Shown here: in pieces, positions 7,928 through 16,739 of the stretch
Layout: every line of letters starts with the position of its first letter
How positions within the stretch are numbered: position 1 is the stretch's first letter
Source: Caenibius tardaugens NBRC 16725
Lineage (GTDB): Bacteria > Pseudomonadota > Alphaproteobacteria > Sphingomonadales > Sphingomonadaceae
Direction of reading: 5' to 3'
Assembly (NCBI RefSeq): GCF_003860345.1
Contig: NZ_CP034179.1
Location: 3,022,001-3,086,000 of the forward strand
Length of the DNA: 64,000 nt
Notes under the pieces: generated by a model
Told to the model about the DNA's origin: nothing
The model's input: only the letters and a program-made list of their open reading frames with translations
Database searches by the model: none
Made by a program: the position numbers and the translations under genes

Positions 7928-8947
7928 TCAGGCGTAGAAGTTGAGCGGCAGGCCGGGACGCGGCCAGCGGCAGCGATAGATTTTGCCGCTGCTTGATCCG
8001 GTTGCCCAGACATCGCGCATATCCTTGCCGCCGAACACCAGATTGGTGACGGATAGATCGGGGAAGGGCACGTGTTCATGGGTGCCGTCGGGGCTGAAGA
8101 CCGTGATGCCGCCTTCGACCAGCGTGCCGACACAGACTTTCCCATCGGCTTCCACCTTGAGGCTATCAAGCAGTTGAAAACCCGGAAGTGTCGCAATGAG
8201 GTGGCCGGGAAGCCAGGGGGCAGGCGGTGCTTTCGCAATGCCGGGCCCATCCAGATCGATGGCGAATAGCCGGCCCGTCTGCGTATCGGCGAAATAGATG
8301 CGGTCGCCAGCAGGCGACAGGCCGATCCCGTTGGGTGACAGCAAGTCGCCCCGGATTTTGGTGATCTGGCTGCCATCGGCCCGGGCATAGTAAATCGCGC
8401 CGTGATCGCGCCGGTCGGGATAGCTTTTGCCATGATCGGTGAACCAGAAACCGCCGGTCTTGTCGAACACGAGATCGTTGGGGCCGCGCAGCGGTTCATC
8501 GCCGCAGTGATCGTACAGCACTGTCACTTTACCGGTCTTCAGATCGACGCGTTGAATGCTGCCGCCCTTGTAATCGGCCGCAGCGTGGCTGGGGATCAGA
8601 TGCCCTTGCACTTCATGCCATTCGAAGCCGCCGTTGTTGCAGATATAGACTGCGCCATCCGGTCCGATCGCGGCGCCGTTTGGTCCGCCGCCGGTTTCCG
8701 CAACGACTGTGACCTTGCCGTCGGTGCCCAGTCGCGAGAGCGTGCCATGACGCACGTCGACGAACAACAGGCTGCCGTCTTTCATGATCACCGGGCCTTC
8801 AGGGAAGCCCACTCCTTCGGCGACAACTTCGATCTGCATGGTCTCTCCCTTTCTTTCGGTAACAGAACTGGTGCGCGCCAACGCGGGCGATAGGGGCAGC
8901 AGGACCGTTGTGGCCCCCAGTGCGGCGAGAAGCTGCCGCTTGGTCAT
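7928..8947 (-). CDS. SMP-30/gluconolactonase family lactonase
   Basis: The protein is a six-bladed beta-propeller of the SMP-30/gluconolactonase/LRE family, which opens lactones with a divalent metal. Visible marks are EGVGFPEGPVIMKDGSLLFVD (split here: EGVGFPEGP with the metal-binding Glu), GGGPNGAAIGPDG, RGPNDLVFDKTGGFWFTDHG and LLSPNGIGLSPAGD, containing the expected Asn and Asp ligands. Starting at 8947 gives a signal peptide (MTKRQLLAALG through SPALA), implying export. A second start at 8839 has the better ribosome site (AAGGGAGAGACC) and would give a 303-residue cytoplasmic form; an ATG at 8992 is also open. It ends the TonB receptor/NTF2/ligase operon and may hydrolyse a lactone made by a Baeyer-Villiger-type step. 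Confidence 0.85.
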   Translation of the reverse strand: MTKRQLLAALGATTVLLPLSPALARTSSVTERKGETMQIEVVAEGVGFPEGPVIMKDGSLLFVDVRHGTLSRLGTDGKVTVVAETGGGPNGAAIGPDGAVYICNNGGFEWHEVQGHLIPSHAAADYKGGSIQRVDLKTGKVTVLYDHCGDEPLRGPNDLVFDKTGGFWFTDHGKSYPDRRDHGAIYYARADGSQITKIRGDLLSPNGIGLSPAGDRIYFADTQTGRLFAIDLDGPGIAKAPPAPWLPGHLIATLPGFQLLDSLKVEADGKVCVGTLVEGGITVFSPDGTHEHVPFPDLSVTNLVFGGKDMRDVWATGSSSGKIYRCRWPRPGLPLNFYA

Positions 8948-8998
8948 ATGCCCGGTATGAGGGCTGACAGAGTGGGGGCGCTGTGCGGTCATACGTGT

Positions 8999-10582
8999 TT
9001 ATCCATCTGCGGATGATGCTGGCGAGCAATGCTGTTTGCGCAGGTCGCCTTTCAGCACTTTGCCCGCGCCATTGCGCGGCAGCGGCGTTGCGATCACTTC
9101 GAGACTGCGCGGAATCTTATAGCCTGCCAGAGACTGGCGGCAAAATGCGATCATCTCGTCGCGTCCCAAGGTCATGTCCGGCACGAGCGTGACAACGGCA
9201 TGCACGCGTTCCCCCCACTTCTCGTCCGGGACCCCAATTACGGCGCATTCGTGTACGGAAGGGTGCGCGGAGAGGACGTTTTCGACCTCAATCGAATAGA
9301 CGTTCTCGCCACCTGTCACGATCATGTCCTTGAGGCGATCGGTGATATAGATGAAGCCATCCTCATCCATGAATCCGGCATCGCCAGAGTACATCCAGCC
9401 ATCGCGCAAGGCAGCCTGCGTTTCTTCGGGGCGGTTCCAGTAGCCGAGCATGAGATTGTCGCCCCGGCCGATGATTTCGCCGAATTGTCCGCGGGGCACT
9501 TCGGCGCCGGTTTCATCGACGACACGCAATTCATAGCCGTATCCGGCAACCCCGGCCGATTTCAGCTTTTCGGGGTTGGCGGCATGACGATGGTATCGCC
9601 TGGAAAGGAACGAAATCGAGGGCATTTCGGTCATGCCGAAACCCTGAATGAAGTCGACGGACGGGAGCTTTTCCCGCGCGTGGAGATAGGTGCCCCAAGG
9701 CATCGGGGCCCCGCCGTAACCCAATACTTTCAGGCGCGAGAGATCGCGATTTGCCAGATCCGGGCTGCGTGCGATACGATCGATAATGACCGGAACGGTA
9801 AAGCTGTGGGTCACGCCATACTGCTCGATCGCGTCGAGCAGCGAGCGATCGTCCAGTTGACGGATCAACACATGGGTGCCCGCGACCATCGTGACGACGA
9901 AGATCGCAAAGTCGGCGAGATGGAACATCGGTGCGGAATGCAGCACGACGCCATCTTCATCCAGTTTGAGCTGCATAATCAGGTTGGCAGCCATGGCGTG
10001 CAGGGAACCATGGCTGTGCATCACGCCTTTGGGCAGGCCAGTTGTCCCACCGGTATAAAAGATACCGGCCAGATCCTGATTGCCGCAAACAGCGAAGGCG
10101 GCGGGTTCGTGCGCGGCGATCAGGTGTTCGATATGCGTATCGACCCCTGCCAGTTCGCCAAATCCCACGATGTGATCGACAGGGGCGCCCCGCAGGCTTT
10201 CCCCTTGTGCGGAATATCCTTCACCAATGAGGAGAACGCGCGCGCCGGCATCTTCCAACTGAACCCGCAATTCGGGCAAGGCGAGCCGTGTGTTGAGCGG
10301 CACGGCAACCGCACCCATGCCGAACAGCGCGTAGAGGCTGTGGTAATAGGCCGCGCAATTGTTGGCGAGGATCGCCACCCTGTCACCGCGCCGGATGCCC
10401 AGCGAAGCGAACCCGGCAGAAAGCCGCGCAACACGATCGGCAACCTGCGCCCAGGTATAGACATCCGGCCCATCGATCATTGCCGTATGGTGGGGGCGTG
10501 TCGCGGCAGCGCGGCGGAGGGCCTGTATCAGTTCGATCGGATCTCTCCCCCGGTCGGCCGGCTTTCCGCATCTGAGGACCAT
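8999..10582 (-). CDS. Acyl-CoA synthetase (AMP-forming)
   Basis: This class I adenylate-forming ligase of about 527 residues activates a carboxylic acid to its CoA thioester. The P-loop FYTGGTTGLPKGVMH, the central GFGMTEMPS block, the YSGDAGFMDEDGFIYITDR hinge region (in parts) and the C-terminal catalytic lysine region PLPRNGAGKVLKGDL are all present. It is third in the minus-strand operon after the TonB receptor and the NTF2-like gene. The ATG at 10582 overlaps the NTF2-like gene by 55 bases and has no clear ribosome site; a CTG at 10531, overlapping the upstream TGA and placed 11 bases after GGGGGAGAG, is a plausible real start and would shorten it by 17 residues. Confidence 0.92.
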   Translation of the reverse strand: MVLRCGKPADRGRDPIELIQALRRAAATRPHHTAMIDGPDVYTWAQVADRVARLSAGFASLGIRRGDRVAILANNCAAYYHSLYALFGMGAVAVPLNTRLALPELRVQLEDAGARVLLIGEGYSAQGESLRGAPVDHIVGFGELAGVDTHIEHLIAAHEPAAFAVCGNQDLAGIFYTGGTTGLPKGVMHSHGSLHAMAANLIMQLKLDEDGVVLHSAPMFHLADFAIFVVTMVAGTHVLIRQLDDRSLLDAIEQYGVTHSFTVPVIIDRIARSPDLANRDLSRLKVLGYGGAPMPWGTYLHAREKLPSVDFIQGFGMTEMPSISFLSRRYHRHAANPEKLKSAGVAGYGYELRVVDETGAEVPRGQFGEIIGRGDNLMLGYWNRPEETQAALRDGWMYSGDAGFMDEDGFIYITDRLKDMIVTGGENVYSIEVENVLSAHPSVHECAVIGVPDEKWGERVHAVVTLVPDMTLGRDEMIAFCRQSLAGYKIPRSLEVIATPLPRNGAGKVLKGDLRKQHCSPASSADG

Positions 10583-11004
10583 GCCGAAGGCCAGGCCAGA
10601 CCCGCCGCCTCAAGCTGCGGTTGGGTTCGCGCGAACCATTCGGGCAGATCGCTCCAGTCGAAGTATTCCTCGAGCCAGGTTATGCGGCCGTTGGTTGTCC
10701 GGCACACAAGGCATGCAGACGCTTCGAGCACATAACCGTCGGCTGCGGTTGCCACCAGATTGTGTTGCAGGATGAAGCCTCCGGGGAATTCCTGCACGCG
10801 CCGGTCGTGATATTCCCGCGTCACGGAACGGGCGACGAACCCCCGCAGCACTTCCAAGTTTTCATCACGGGATACGGACTTGCGGGTACCATTGTGCCAG
10901 AGCACGGCATCCGGCGTGATGCAGTCCATGGCCGAGGCCAGATCGCCCCTCTCGATAGACGAGAGGAAGCGATTGGCCAGATCTTCGGCTGACAGATGAG
11001 GCAT
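10528..11004 (-). CDS. NTF2-like (SnoaL-type) protein
   Basis: The 158-residue protein has the NTF2-like cone fold pattern: LANRFLSSIERGDLASAMDCITPDAVLWHNG at the start, a middle strand-rich part (GGFILQHNLVATAADG; EASACLVCRTTNGRITWLEEYFDW, quoted in parts) and a basic-acidic tail. Relatives include steroid delta-isomerases, SnoaL cyclases and ketosteroid-like dehydratases, so a small isomerase or cyclase role is possible. H37 in VLWHNG and the buried acidic residues could be catalytic. It starts 17 bases after the TonB receptor stop behind GGGAGGCTGGCAAAC and is translationally coupled to the ligase downstream. Confidence 0.85.
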   Translation of the reverse strand: MPHLSAEDLANRFLSSIERGDLASAMDCITPDAVLWHNGTRKSVSRDENLEVLRGFVARSVTREYHDRRVQEFPGGFILQHNLVATAADGYVLEASACLVCRTTNGRITWLEEYFDWSDLPEWFARTQPQLEAAGLAWPSAWSSDAESRPTGGEIRSN

Positions 11005-11021
11005 GTTTGCCAGCCTCCCGA

Positions 11022-13181
11022 TCAGAACTCGAAGCCGATATCGATGCCGTATTCACGGGGCGGGTTCCACGCCCGCAGCGACATCAGATTGCCGACGGTG
11101 AAGGTGTTGGTCATCACCTTTTCATTGGTCAGGTTCTTGCCCCACAGCGTGAAATGAACCCCGTTTTCGAGCTTCAGCGTAAGGCTGGCGTCAAGCTTGT
11201 CGTTCGCGGGGCGCAGCGCGAGGTCGCTGTACGCATTGATCGGCGTGAATGTCGTGTACTGCTTGGAGGCGTGGCTCCAGGTTGCCTGGGCGCTCAATTC
11301 GCCGATCCCGACATCGCCGGTCCAGTTGCCGGTCAACCCGAAGTTCCACTTCGGCGCGAACGTAATGGGGAGGTTGGAACGATTGATCGTTCCGAGCCCA
11401 TCACCAAGATTGGCGACGAAGTTGCGGAAAGCAGCGTCCAGATAACCGAGCGAGCCGGAGAGGGTGAACCCGCCGAGGCGCAGCGCTGTTTCCAGTTCCA
11501 CACCCTTGTAACGCGATGTTGCGGCATTGCGCACCAAGGTCTGGTTGATGTTGCCGATATTTTCCTGAACGCTGATCTGCTGATCGGAATAGTCCATCTG
11601 GAACAGCGTGCCGTTCAGCGTCAGCATGCGGTCGAAGAGCTGGCTCTTGAAGCCGATTTCGTAGTTTTTCAGCCGTTCGGGTGCATAGGGGCCGACCACT
11701 GTGAAATTGGCGGCGCGCCCATTGAAGCCGCCCGAGCGGTAGCCTTCGGAATAGAGCGCATAGAGCATCAGGTCCGGGTTTACCTTATAGTTGATCCCGA
11801 ACTTGGGCAGGAAATCGCTGAACGATACCGAGAAGGTCTGCGATGAGGGGAAGAACAGCGGCTGGGTGCTGAAACGCTTCTTCTCATGGCCCCAGCGGCC
11901 GCCGGCGGTGACGGTCAGGCCGTCGATGACTTCGTAATCGAGCTGACCGAACACGGCGAACGCTTCTGCGGTCTGGCTGGAATAGGCGATCGAACCGGCT
12001 TCGGGAGAGCCGAACAGGGTGCCGTATTGCCGGGTGGCGATTTCATACCGCTGCTTCATGAAATAGGTGCCGAGAACGTAGTTCAGACGGCCCGTTTCAC
12101 CCGCAAGGCGGAGCTCTTCGCTGACCTGATAGTGGGTTTCGTTGCGATCCACCTGGAAAAACCGGACCTGTTCGCCGTCAAAGTCGGTGTTGGTGTGCAC
12201 CTTGGTGTCGCGATAGCCCGTGATCGAGGTCAGCTTGCCGATCGGCGTTTCCAGATTCATGTTGAGCGTCACGCCCCAGATGTTCAGCTTCACGCTGTCC
12301 GGGTCGCCGATATAGGTATGGTAGGGCTTGCCGTCGTCGTCTGCGGGATATCCGGCCAGCGCGAGGGCCTGTTTGGGCAGGCTGGCATTTTCCAGCGGCG
12401 CGCCCGAGCCTCTGATCCGGGTGTAGTCGGCGATCAGGGCCGCGTCGAAGCCCCCGTTCTCGTAAGCAAGCGTGCCACGGATAGACCGGGTGCGATCACG
12501 CGGTCCTTCGCGGCCGTCGCTGTTGTGATAGTAGCCGTCATAGTCCTTGTAGAGACCCGAAATCTTGCCCGACAGGGTTTCGGTAATCGGTGCCTTGACC
12601 GATGCGCGCACTTCGCGCCGCCCGAAATTACCGATAGTGCCCTGGATTTTGCCGCCGAACGTGCCATCGGGGCGGGCCGTTTTCACGCTGATGGCGCCGC
12701 CGATGGTGTTGCGGCCGAAGAAGGTTCCCTGCGGGCCGCGCAGAACCTGCACGGATTCGACATCGTAAAGGTCGAGCAGGGCGCCGACGTTGCGGGAAAG
12801 ATAGACGCCGTCGATTTCCGTGCCGACAGTCGGTTCGAATGTGGATTCGACGTCAGCGAAACCCAGACCGCGAATGGAGAACGTGCCAGCGAACTGGTAG
12901 GCGCCCACAGGGGCAAGGCTGACATTCGGCACTTTGGCGTTGAGATCGGAAACGTCGTTGATTTTGCCCGATTCCAGCGCCGCTTCCCCGAATGCGGAAA
13001 TGGCGAGTGGTACTTCCTGCAAGCGCTCGTCACGGCGTTGTGCGGTAACGACGATGTCGTTGTTCGATGCCGCAGCCTCTGCTTGCGGTGCGGTTTGCGC
13101 TTCTTGCGCGTTTGCCAGGCCAATGCTCGAAGTGCCGGCCAGCAGTAAAGCGCTCCACGACAGGTGAACCCATCCAGTCAT
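11022..13181 (-). CDS. TonB-dependent outer membrane receptor
   Basis: The second TonB receptor in the window has 719 residues. The ATG at 13181 follows AAAAGGGAGAGG and gives a signal peptide ending near GLANAQE. A TonB-box-like region (NNDIVVTAQRRDERLQ) precedes the plug with VESVQVLRGPQGTFFGRNTIGGAI (in parts) and a barrel that ends in YGIDIGFEF, a correct C-terminal aromatic signal. It leads the operon with the NTF2-like protein, acyl-CoA ligase and lactonase, and two operator palindromes lie 110-150 bases upstream. It likely imports the acid or lactone that those enzymes process. Confidence 0.94.
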   Translation of the reverse strand: MTGWVHLSWSALLLAGTSSIGLANAQEAQTAPQAEAAASNNDIVVTAQRRDERLQEVPLAISAFGEAALESGKINDVSDLNAKVPNVSLAPVGAYQFAGTFSIRGLGFADVESTFEPTVGTEIDGVYLSRNVGALLDLYDVESVQVLRGPQGTFFGRNTIGGAISVKTARPDGTFGGKIQGTIGNFGRREVRASVKAPITETLSGKISGLYKDYDGYYHNSDGREGPRDRTRSIRGTLAYENGGFDAALIADYTRIRGSGAPLENASLPKQALALAGYPADDDGKPYHTYIGDPDSVKLNIWGVTLNMNLETPIGKLTSITGYRDTKVHTNTDFDGEQVRFFQVDRNETHYQVSEELRLAGETGRLNYVLGTYFMKQRYEIATRQYGTLFGSPEAGSIAYSSQTAEAFAVFGQLDYEVIDGLTVTAGGRWGHEKKRFSTQPLFFPSSQTFSVSFSDFLPKFGINYKVNPDLMLYALYSEGYRSGGFNGRAANFTVVGPYAPERLKNYEIGFKSQLFDRMLTLNGTLFQMDYSDQQISVQENIGNINQTLVRNAATSRYKGVELETALRLGGFTLSGSLGYLDAAFRNFVANLGDGLGTINRSNLPITFAPKWNFGLTGNWTGDVGIGELSAQATWSHASKQYTTFTPINAYSDLALRPANDKLDASLTLKLENGVHFTLWGKNLTNEKVMTNTFTVGNLMSLRAWNPPREYGIDIGFEF

Positions 13182-13291
13182 AATGCATCCTCTCCCTTTT
13201 CGCACGGGTACCGGGCAGCCGATTGGTTTCCTCTGAGCGGTGAACGCACCGTCCTTCACGGTAAGGCTGCCCCCGTGATCACGAGTCGCAT

Positions 13292-13330
13292 TGTCACTTA
13301 TATTGACGTATAATGTCAATAGATTTGACT
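13292..13330. promoter_or_regulatory. Two tandem TGTCAA-N5-TTGACA operators upstream of the receptor operon
   Basis: Sites TGTCAC-N5-TTGACG (13292-13308) and TGTCAA-N5-TTGACT (13314-13330) start exactly 22 bp apart, two helical turns. They lie in the 306-base gap 13182-13487 between the divergent receptor operon and the racemase operon. A third site for the racemase side is at 13423. I see nothing else in this gap. Confidence 0.6.
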
Positions 13331-13422
13331 TAAAGGGGTGGCGGCACACGGGAATCTACCGATATTGGCCCCGCCCGTAAGCTTGCAAGCTGCTCTGCAA
13401 GATACATTTTTGCAGAATATAT

Positions 13423-13462
13423 AGTCAACTTATTTGACAAAATATTATGGCGCGAGTCTAAT
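13423..13462 (+). promoter_or_regulatory. Promoter of the racemase operon with an overlapping operator
   Basis: The palindrome AGTCAA-N5-TTGACA spans 13423-13439. Its right arm is also a perfect -35 (TTGACA, 13434-13439) followed after 17 bp by TCTAAT (13457-13462) as -10. Transcription would start near 13469, about 19 bases before the ATG at 13488. A protein bound to the palindrome would block the promoter. Confidence 0.65.
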
Positions 13463-13487
13463 GACGCCACAGTCGAAAGGGAAAGAA

Positions 13488-14579
13488 ATGGAAGCCAGTG
13501 GTCCGCTGCAAGGCGTACGGTTGATCGAAATGGATGCCATCGGCCCGGTGCCGTTGTGCGGCATGATTCTGGCAGATCTCGGCGCCGATGTTGTACGCAT
13601 AGCCCGGCCTTCGGGTCAGGCGGCTTATGACGATCTTGGCGAAGCCGTCGTGCATCGCGGCAGGCGCACCGTTTCACTCAATCTGAAAGATCCGGAAGGG
13701 CGCGCTGCGTTCTTTTCTCTGGTGGAGCAGGCCGACGGTTTGATGGAAGGGATGCGCCCAGGTGTGATGGAACGGCTTGGCCTGGGACCGGATGCTTGCC
13801 TCACGCGCAATCCCCGTTTCGTTTATGGGCGGGCGACGGGCTGGGGGCAGACCGGGCCGCTGGCGCATACCGCCGGGCATGACATCAACTATATTGCCAT
13901 GACAGGCGCGTTGCACGCGATCGCCCAGAAGGATCAGTTGCCGACTGTGCCGCTCAATCTCGTGGGCGATTATGCGGGCGGGACCATGTTTCTGGCCCTG
14001 GGGATGGTTTCGGCCATTCTTTCCGCACGCAGCACCGGGCAGGGGCAAGTAGTGGATGCGGCGATTGTCGATGGCGTTGCCAATCTTATGGCGCTGTTTC
14101 ACGCCTATCTCGCCACGGGTAGCTGGGTGGATCGGCCGGCCGCCAATTTCCTCGATGGCGCGGCGCCCTATTACCGCTGCTATGCTTGTGCGGATGGCGG
14201 GCAGGTCGCGATCGGGCCGCTGGAACCGCAATTCTTTGCGCGCTTGCTGGAGGGGCTGGACATTCCCGCAGATCGGTTCGTGCAGAGCGATCAGTCGCAA
14301 TGGCCTGCTATGGAACACGCGTTCGCGACGGCCTTTGCGGCGAAGCCGCGCAGCCATTGGGAACAGGTTTTTGCAGGCACCGATGCCTGCGTTTCGCCAG
14401 TGCTGTCCATGCATGAGGCGATGGTCCACCCGGCCAATACGGCGCGTGGTGTGTTCGTTGCGCGCGATGGCGTGATGCAGGCCGCGCCGGCGCCCCGGTT
14501 TTCGATCACCCCCGGCGCCATTCGCGAAAGCGAAATGATCACTGCCGAAGCGTTGTTGGCCGAATGGTCCGCGAATTGA
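13488..14579 (+). CDS. Alpha-methylacyl-CoA racemase
   Basis: The enzyme belongs to the CaiB/BaiF (family III CoA transferase) fold but has the racemase signature. It interconverts 2R and 2S methyl-branched acyl-CoAs so that only the 2S form enters beta-oxidation. The catalytic pair can be seen: H131 in AGHDINYIAMTGAL and D161 in VGDYAGG, 30 residues apart, the same spacing as H126 and D156 of the Mycobacterium tuberculosis enzyme MCR. GRATGWGQTGPL and the N-terminal MILADLGADVVRI CoA-binding segment also match. The start at 13488 follows AAAGGGAAAG; at 363 residues it has normal length. Its presence points to a substrate with methyl branches, such as an isoprenoid chain or steroid side chain. 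Confidence 0.9.
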   Translation: MEASGPLQGVRLIEMDAIGPVPLCGMILADLGADVVRIARPSGQAAYDDLGEAVVHRGRRTVSLNLKDPEGRAAFFSLVEQADGLMEGMRPGVMERLGLGPDACLTRNPRFVYGRATGWGQTGPLAHTAGHDINYIAMTGALHAIAQKDQLPTVPLNLVGDYAGGTMFLALGMVSAILSARSTGQGQVVDAAIVDGVANLMALFHAYLATGSWVDRPAANFLDGAAPYYRCYACADGGQVAIGPLEPQFFARLLEGLDIPADRFVQSDQSQWPAMEHAFATAFAAKPRSHWEQVFAGTDACVSPVLSMHEAMVHPANTARGVFVARDGVMQAAPAPRFSITPGAIRESEMITAEALLAEWSAN

Positions 14580-14619
14580 TCACCCCGAATGGGGCGCAAG
14601 ATATACTGTAAGGAAGAGA

Positions 14620-15228
14620 ATGATGGCGAATATTCTTGTTGTTTTCTACTCACGCGATGGTGCGACAGAGGCCTTGGCAAACGCCATTGCCGAAGGCGCG
14701 GCGGCTACAGGGGCGACCGTGCGCCTGCGCCGCGCGCGTGAACTGGTCAGCGATGAGGTGATGGCGCTGGCACCCGGCTGGGCCGAAAATGCCGCGCGGA
14801 TGAATGCCCTGTACGAAGCGCCCACTGTCGAGGATGCGCAGTGGGCTGATGCGATCATTATCGGGTCGCCATCGCGCTTCGGTCTGGTCAGTTCGGAAGC
14901 GAAAGCGTGGCTCGACAGCCTTGGTGGATTGTGGGCGCGGGGCAAATTGGCTGGAAAGGTCGGATCGGCGTTCTGTTCATCGGGGTCTGCCCATGGGGGC
15001 AATGAGATGACCAGCTTCACATTGACAGTGCCCATGGCGCATTTCGGCATGATCATCGTGCCGCCCGGATTTGCCGATCCGGCGATGTTCGCGGCCGGCA
15101 CGCCCTATGGCGCCAGTGCGATTACACAGAACCAGCCGGGCTATCAGTTGTCGCAGGAAGAACGCGCCGCCGCACGCTTTCAGGGGCAGCGGGTGGCGCA
15201 AGTGGCGCAAAAGCTCACGTCTGCCTGA
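14620..15228 (+). CDS. WrbA-like flavodoxin-fold NAD(P)H:quinone oxidoreductase
   Basis: The 202-residue protein starts MMANILVVFYSRDGATEALANAIAEGA (in parts), the flavodoxin FMN phosphate loop, and carries GSPSRFGLVSSEAKAWLDS and FCSSGSAHGGNEMT, which match the second and third FMN loops of WrbA quinone reductases. Such enzymes reduce quinones by two electrons and protect from redox cycling. It follows the racemase by 40 bases with a GGAAGAG ribosome site, so it is co-transcribed; it may handle quinones from ring cleavage. The loops are not identical to classical WrbA (PTRFG is replaced by PSRFG), so the symbol is not assigned. Confidence 0.85.
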   Translation: MMANILVVFYSRDGATEALANAIAEGAAATGATVRLRRARELVSDEVMALAPGWAENAARMNALYEAPTVEDAQWADAIIIGSPSRFGLVSSEAKAWLDSLGGLWARGKLAGKVGSAFCSSGSAHGGNEMTSFTLTVPMAHFGMIIVPPGFADPAMFAAGTPYGASAITQNQPGYQLSQEERAAARFQGQRVAQVAQKLTSA

Positions 15229-15234
15229 AGTCTG

Positions 15235-15271
15235 TCCGGCCGGGCAGGGGGCTGTCGCCCGCCCGGCCGGA
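15235..15271. terminator. Bidirectional hairpin terminator
   Basis: TCCGGCCGGGC (15235-15245) pairs perfectly with GCCCGGCCGGA (15261-15271) around a 15-base loop, in the 52-base gap between convergent genes. No T-run is present, which is common in GC-rich genomes. Confidence 0.6.
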
Positions 15272-15280
15272 TCAGCATTG

Positions 15281-16567
15281 TCAGGCGAATTTCCCCTTGT
15301 TCGGTCCGGTATAGCCGAACAGATAGGCCCCGACCTTGCGCATCTGAATCTCTTCCGATCCTTCGGTGATGCGGTAGCGGCGGTGATGGCGATAAATGTG
15401 TTCGAAGGGCTTGTGCCGGGAGTAACCGATCCCGCCGTGAACCTGCATCGCCCGGTCAGCGGCCTGGCAGACCAGTCGGTTCGCCCAGTAGTTGCACATG
15501 GAAATCTTGTCCGACAACTCGCGCTCGACCGTCTTGTGCTCCATCCGGTCCATTTGCCATGCCGTCTTGTAGATCATCAGACGCAGCATTTCGATCTGGG
15601 TGGCCAGTTCCACGAGGGGGAACTGAATGCCCTGATTGCGCGCCAGTTCCTGCCCGAAGGGTTTGCGGGCGCGTGCGTACTTGACGCTTTCCTCGACACA
15701 ATAGGTCGCCGCGCCCAGTGACGAGGCTGCCTGCCGGATGCGGTTCTGATGAACGAAGCTCTGCGCAATGGCGAGCCCGCCATCAACCGGCCCGAGAATG
15801 GCGCTATCGGGTACCCAGCAATTGGCGAAGGTCATGCGCGGGTGATCGGTGGGCATATTGAAGGTCCACAGATACTCGTCGACGGTCATGCCCGGGGTGC
15901 CCGTCGGTACCAGGAAACAGGTGATGCCCGCGGCATCGCCGGCTTTGCCGCTGGTGCGTGCGAAGCAGGCGCAGTGGCTGGCAACATGCATGTTGGTGAT
16001 CCACATCTTGCTGCCGTCGATGCGCCAGCCATCCACGCCGTCACGTGTTTCACGCACGGCGACCGTTTCCATATGGGTCGCGTCCGATCCGTGGTCGGGC
16101 TCGGTCAGGCCGAACGCGACAATGCGGCTGCGGTCGAACCCGCCGGGAATGAATTCGTCTTTCTGGGCATCAGTCCCGAATGCCTCGAACATCAGCACGA
16201 ACGGGAAATTGCCGACAATCGAATGTTCGTTCTGCAAATCGTTGTGCAGGCCAAGCCCCTTGCGCGTCAAATGGTCGCGGATGACGGCCATCCACAGGTT
16301 GGAGCCCTCCTTGCCGCCATATTTCTTGGGAGCTGAGAAGCGGAAATGCCCGGCGCGGTTGGCGCGTTCCTGGGCCTGATGCAGCAGCGCTTCCCATTCG
16401 TGCCGCGGAAGGCCGCCTGCTTCGAAATCGGTCCGCGCATATTCCCTGCGGTGATCGAAGAAACGAATGTTGTCGTCGGCCAGTTCGAGCGGGCGAATTT
16501 CGTTTTCAATAAAGGCGTCGAGTTCGCCCAGATAAGCGACAAGATCCGTTGGCAGGTCAAAATCCAT
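15281..16567 (-). CDS. Acyl-CoA dehydrogenase, ACAD10/11-like
   Basis: The 428-residue FAD enzyme has all domains of acyl-CoA dehydrogenases: an N-terminal helical part, the FAD-binding middle block GLTEPDHGSDATHM and DGSKMWITNMHVASH, and a C-terminal part with RKPFGQELARNQGIQFPLVE, MQVHGGIGYSRHKPFEHIYRHHR and ITEGSEEIQMRKV (in parts). This long form resembles the dehydrogenase half of ACAD10/ACAD11 and LvaC of levulinate catabolism, which work with APH-type kinases on hydroxyacyl-CoAs. The ATG at 16567 follows AGGAGAAAGAGCC. It stands alone, facing the SDR operon, and a perfect TGTCAA-N5-TTGACA lies 60 bases upstream. Confidence 0.9.
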   Translation of the reverse strand: MDFDLPTDLVAYLGELDAFIENEIRPLELADDNIRFFDHRREYARTDFEAGGLPRHEWEALLHQAQERANRAGHFRFSAPKKYGGKEGSNLWMAVIRDHLTRKGLGLHNDLQNEHSIVGNFPFVLMFEAFGTDAQKDEFIPGGFDRSRIVAFGLTEPDHGSDATHMETVAVRETRDGVDGWRIDGSKMWITNMHVASHCACFARTSGKAGDAAGITCFLVPTGTPGMTVDEYLWTFNMPTDHPRMTFANCWVPDSAILGPVDGGLAIAQSFVHQNRIRQAASSLGAATYCVEESVKYARARKPFGQELARNQGIQFPLVELATQIEMLRLMIYKTAWQMDRMEHKTVERELSDKISMCNYWANRLVCQAADRAMQVHGGIGYSRHKPFEHIYRHHRRYRITEGSEEIQMRKVGAYLFGYTGPNKGKFA

Positions 16568-16627
16568 GGCTCTTTCTCCTCTACCCAATCCGCAGGCGTC
16601 CCCCTGTGTCGGCTTCGGGTTTCAAAA

Positions 16628-16644
16628 TGTCAATCAACTTGACA
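16628..16644. promoter_or_regulatory. Perfect TGTCAA-N5-TTGACA operator
   Basis: TGTCAA (16628-16633), five bases, TTGACA (16639-16644): an exact match to the regulon palindrome, 61 bases upstream of the acyl-CoA dehydrogenase start at 16567 and on the near side of the divergent promoter region. Confidence 0.6.
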
Positions 16645-16739
16645 AAAAACAAAAGATGTCGCAGCCTCCCCCTGTCAGCGCGATAACGTTGGATATCGGC
16701 GGCTGGCCATCCCGGTTCATGGGAATTTATGTTACAAAG

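Noticed and set aside
9029-10735. Open frame of 568 codons on the plus strand opposite the acyl-CoA ligase
   Set aside because: The ligase on the minus strand has every family motif; the opposite reading has none and no ribosome site.
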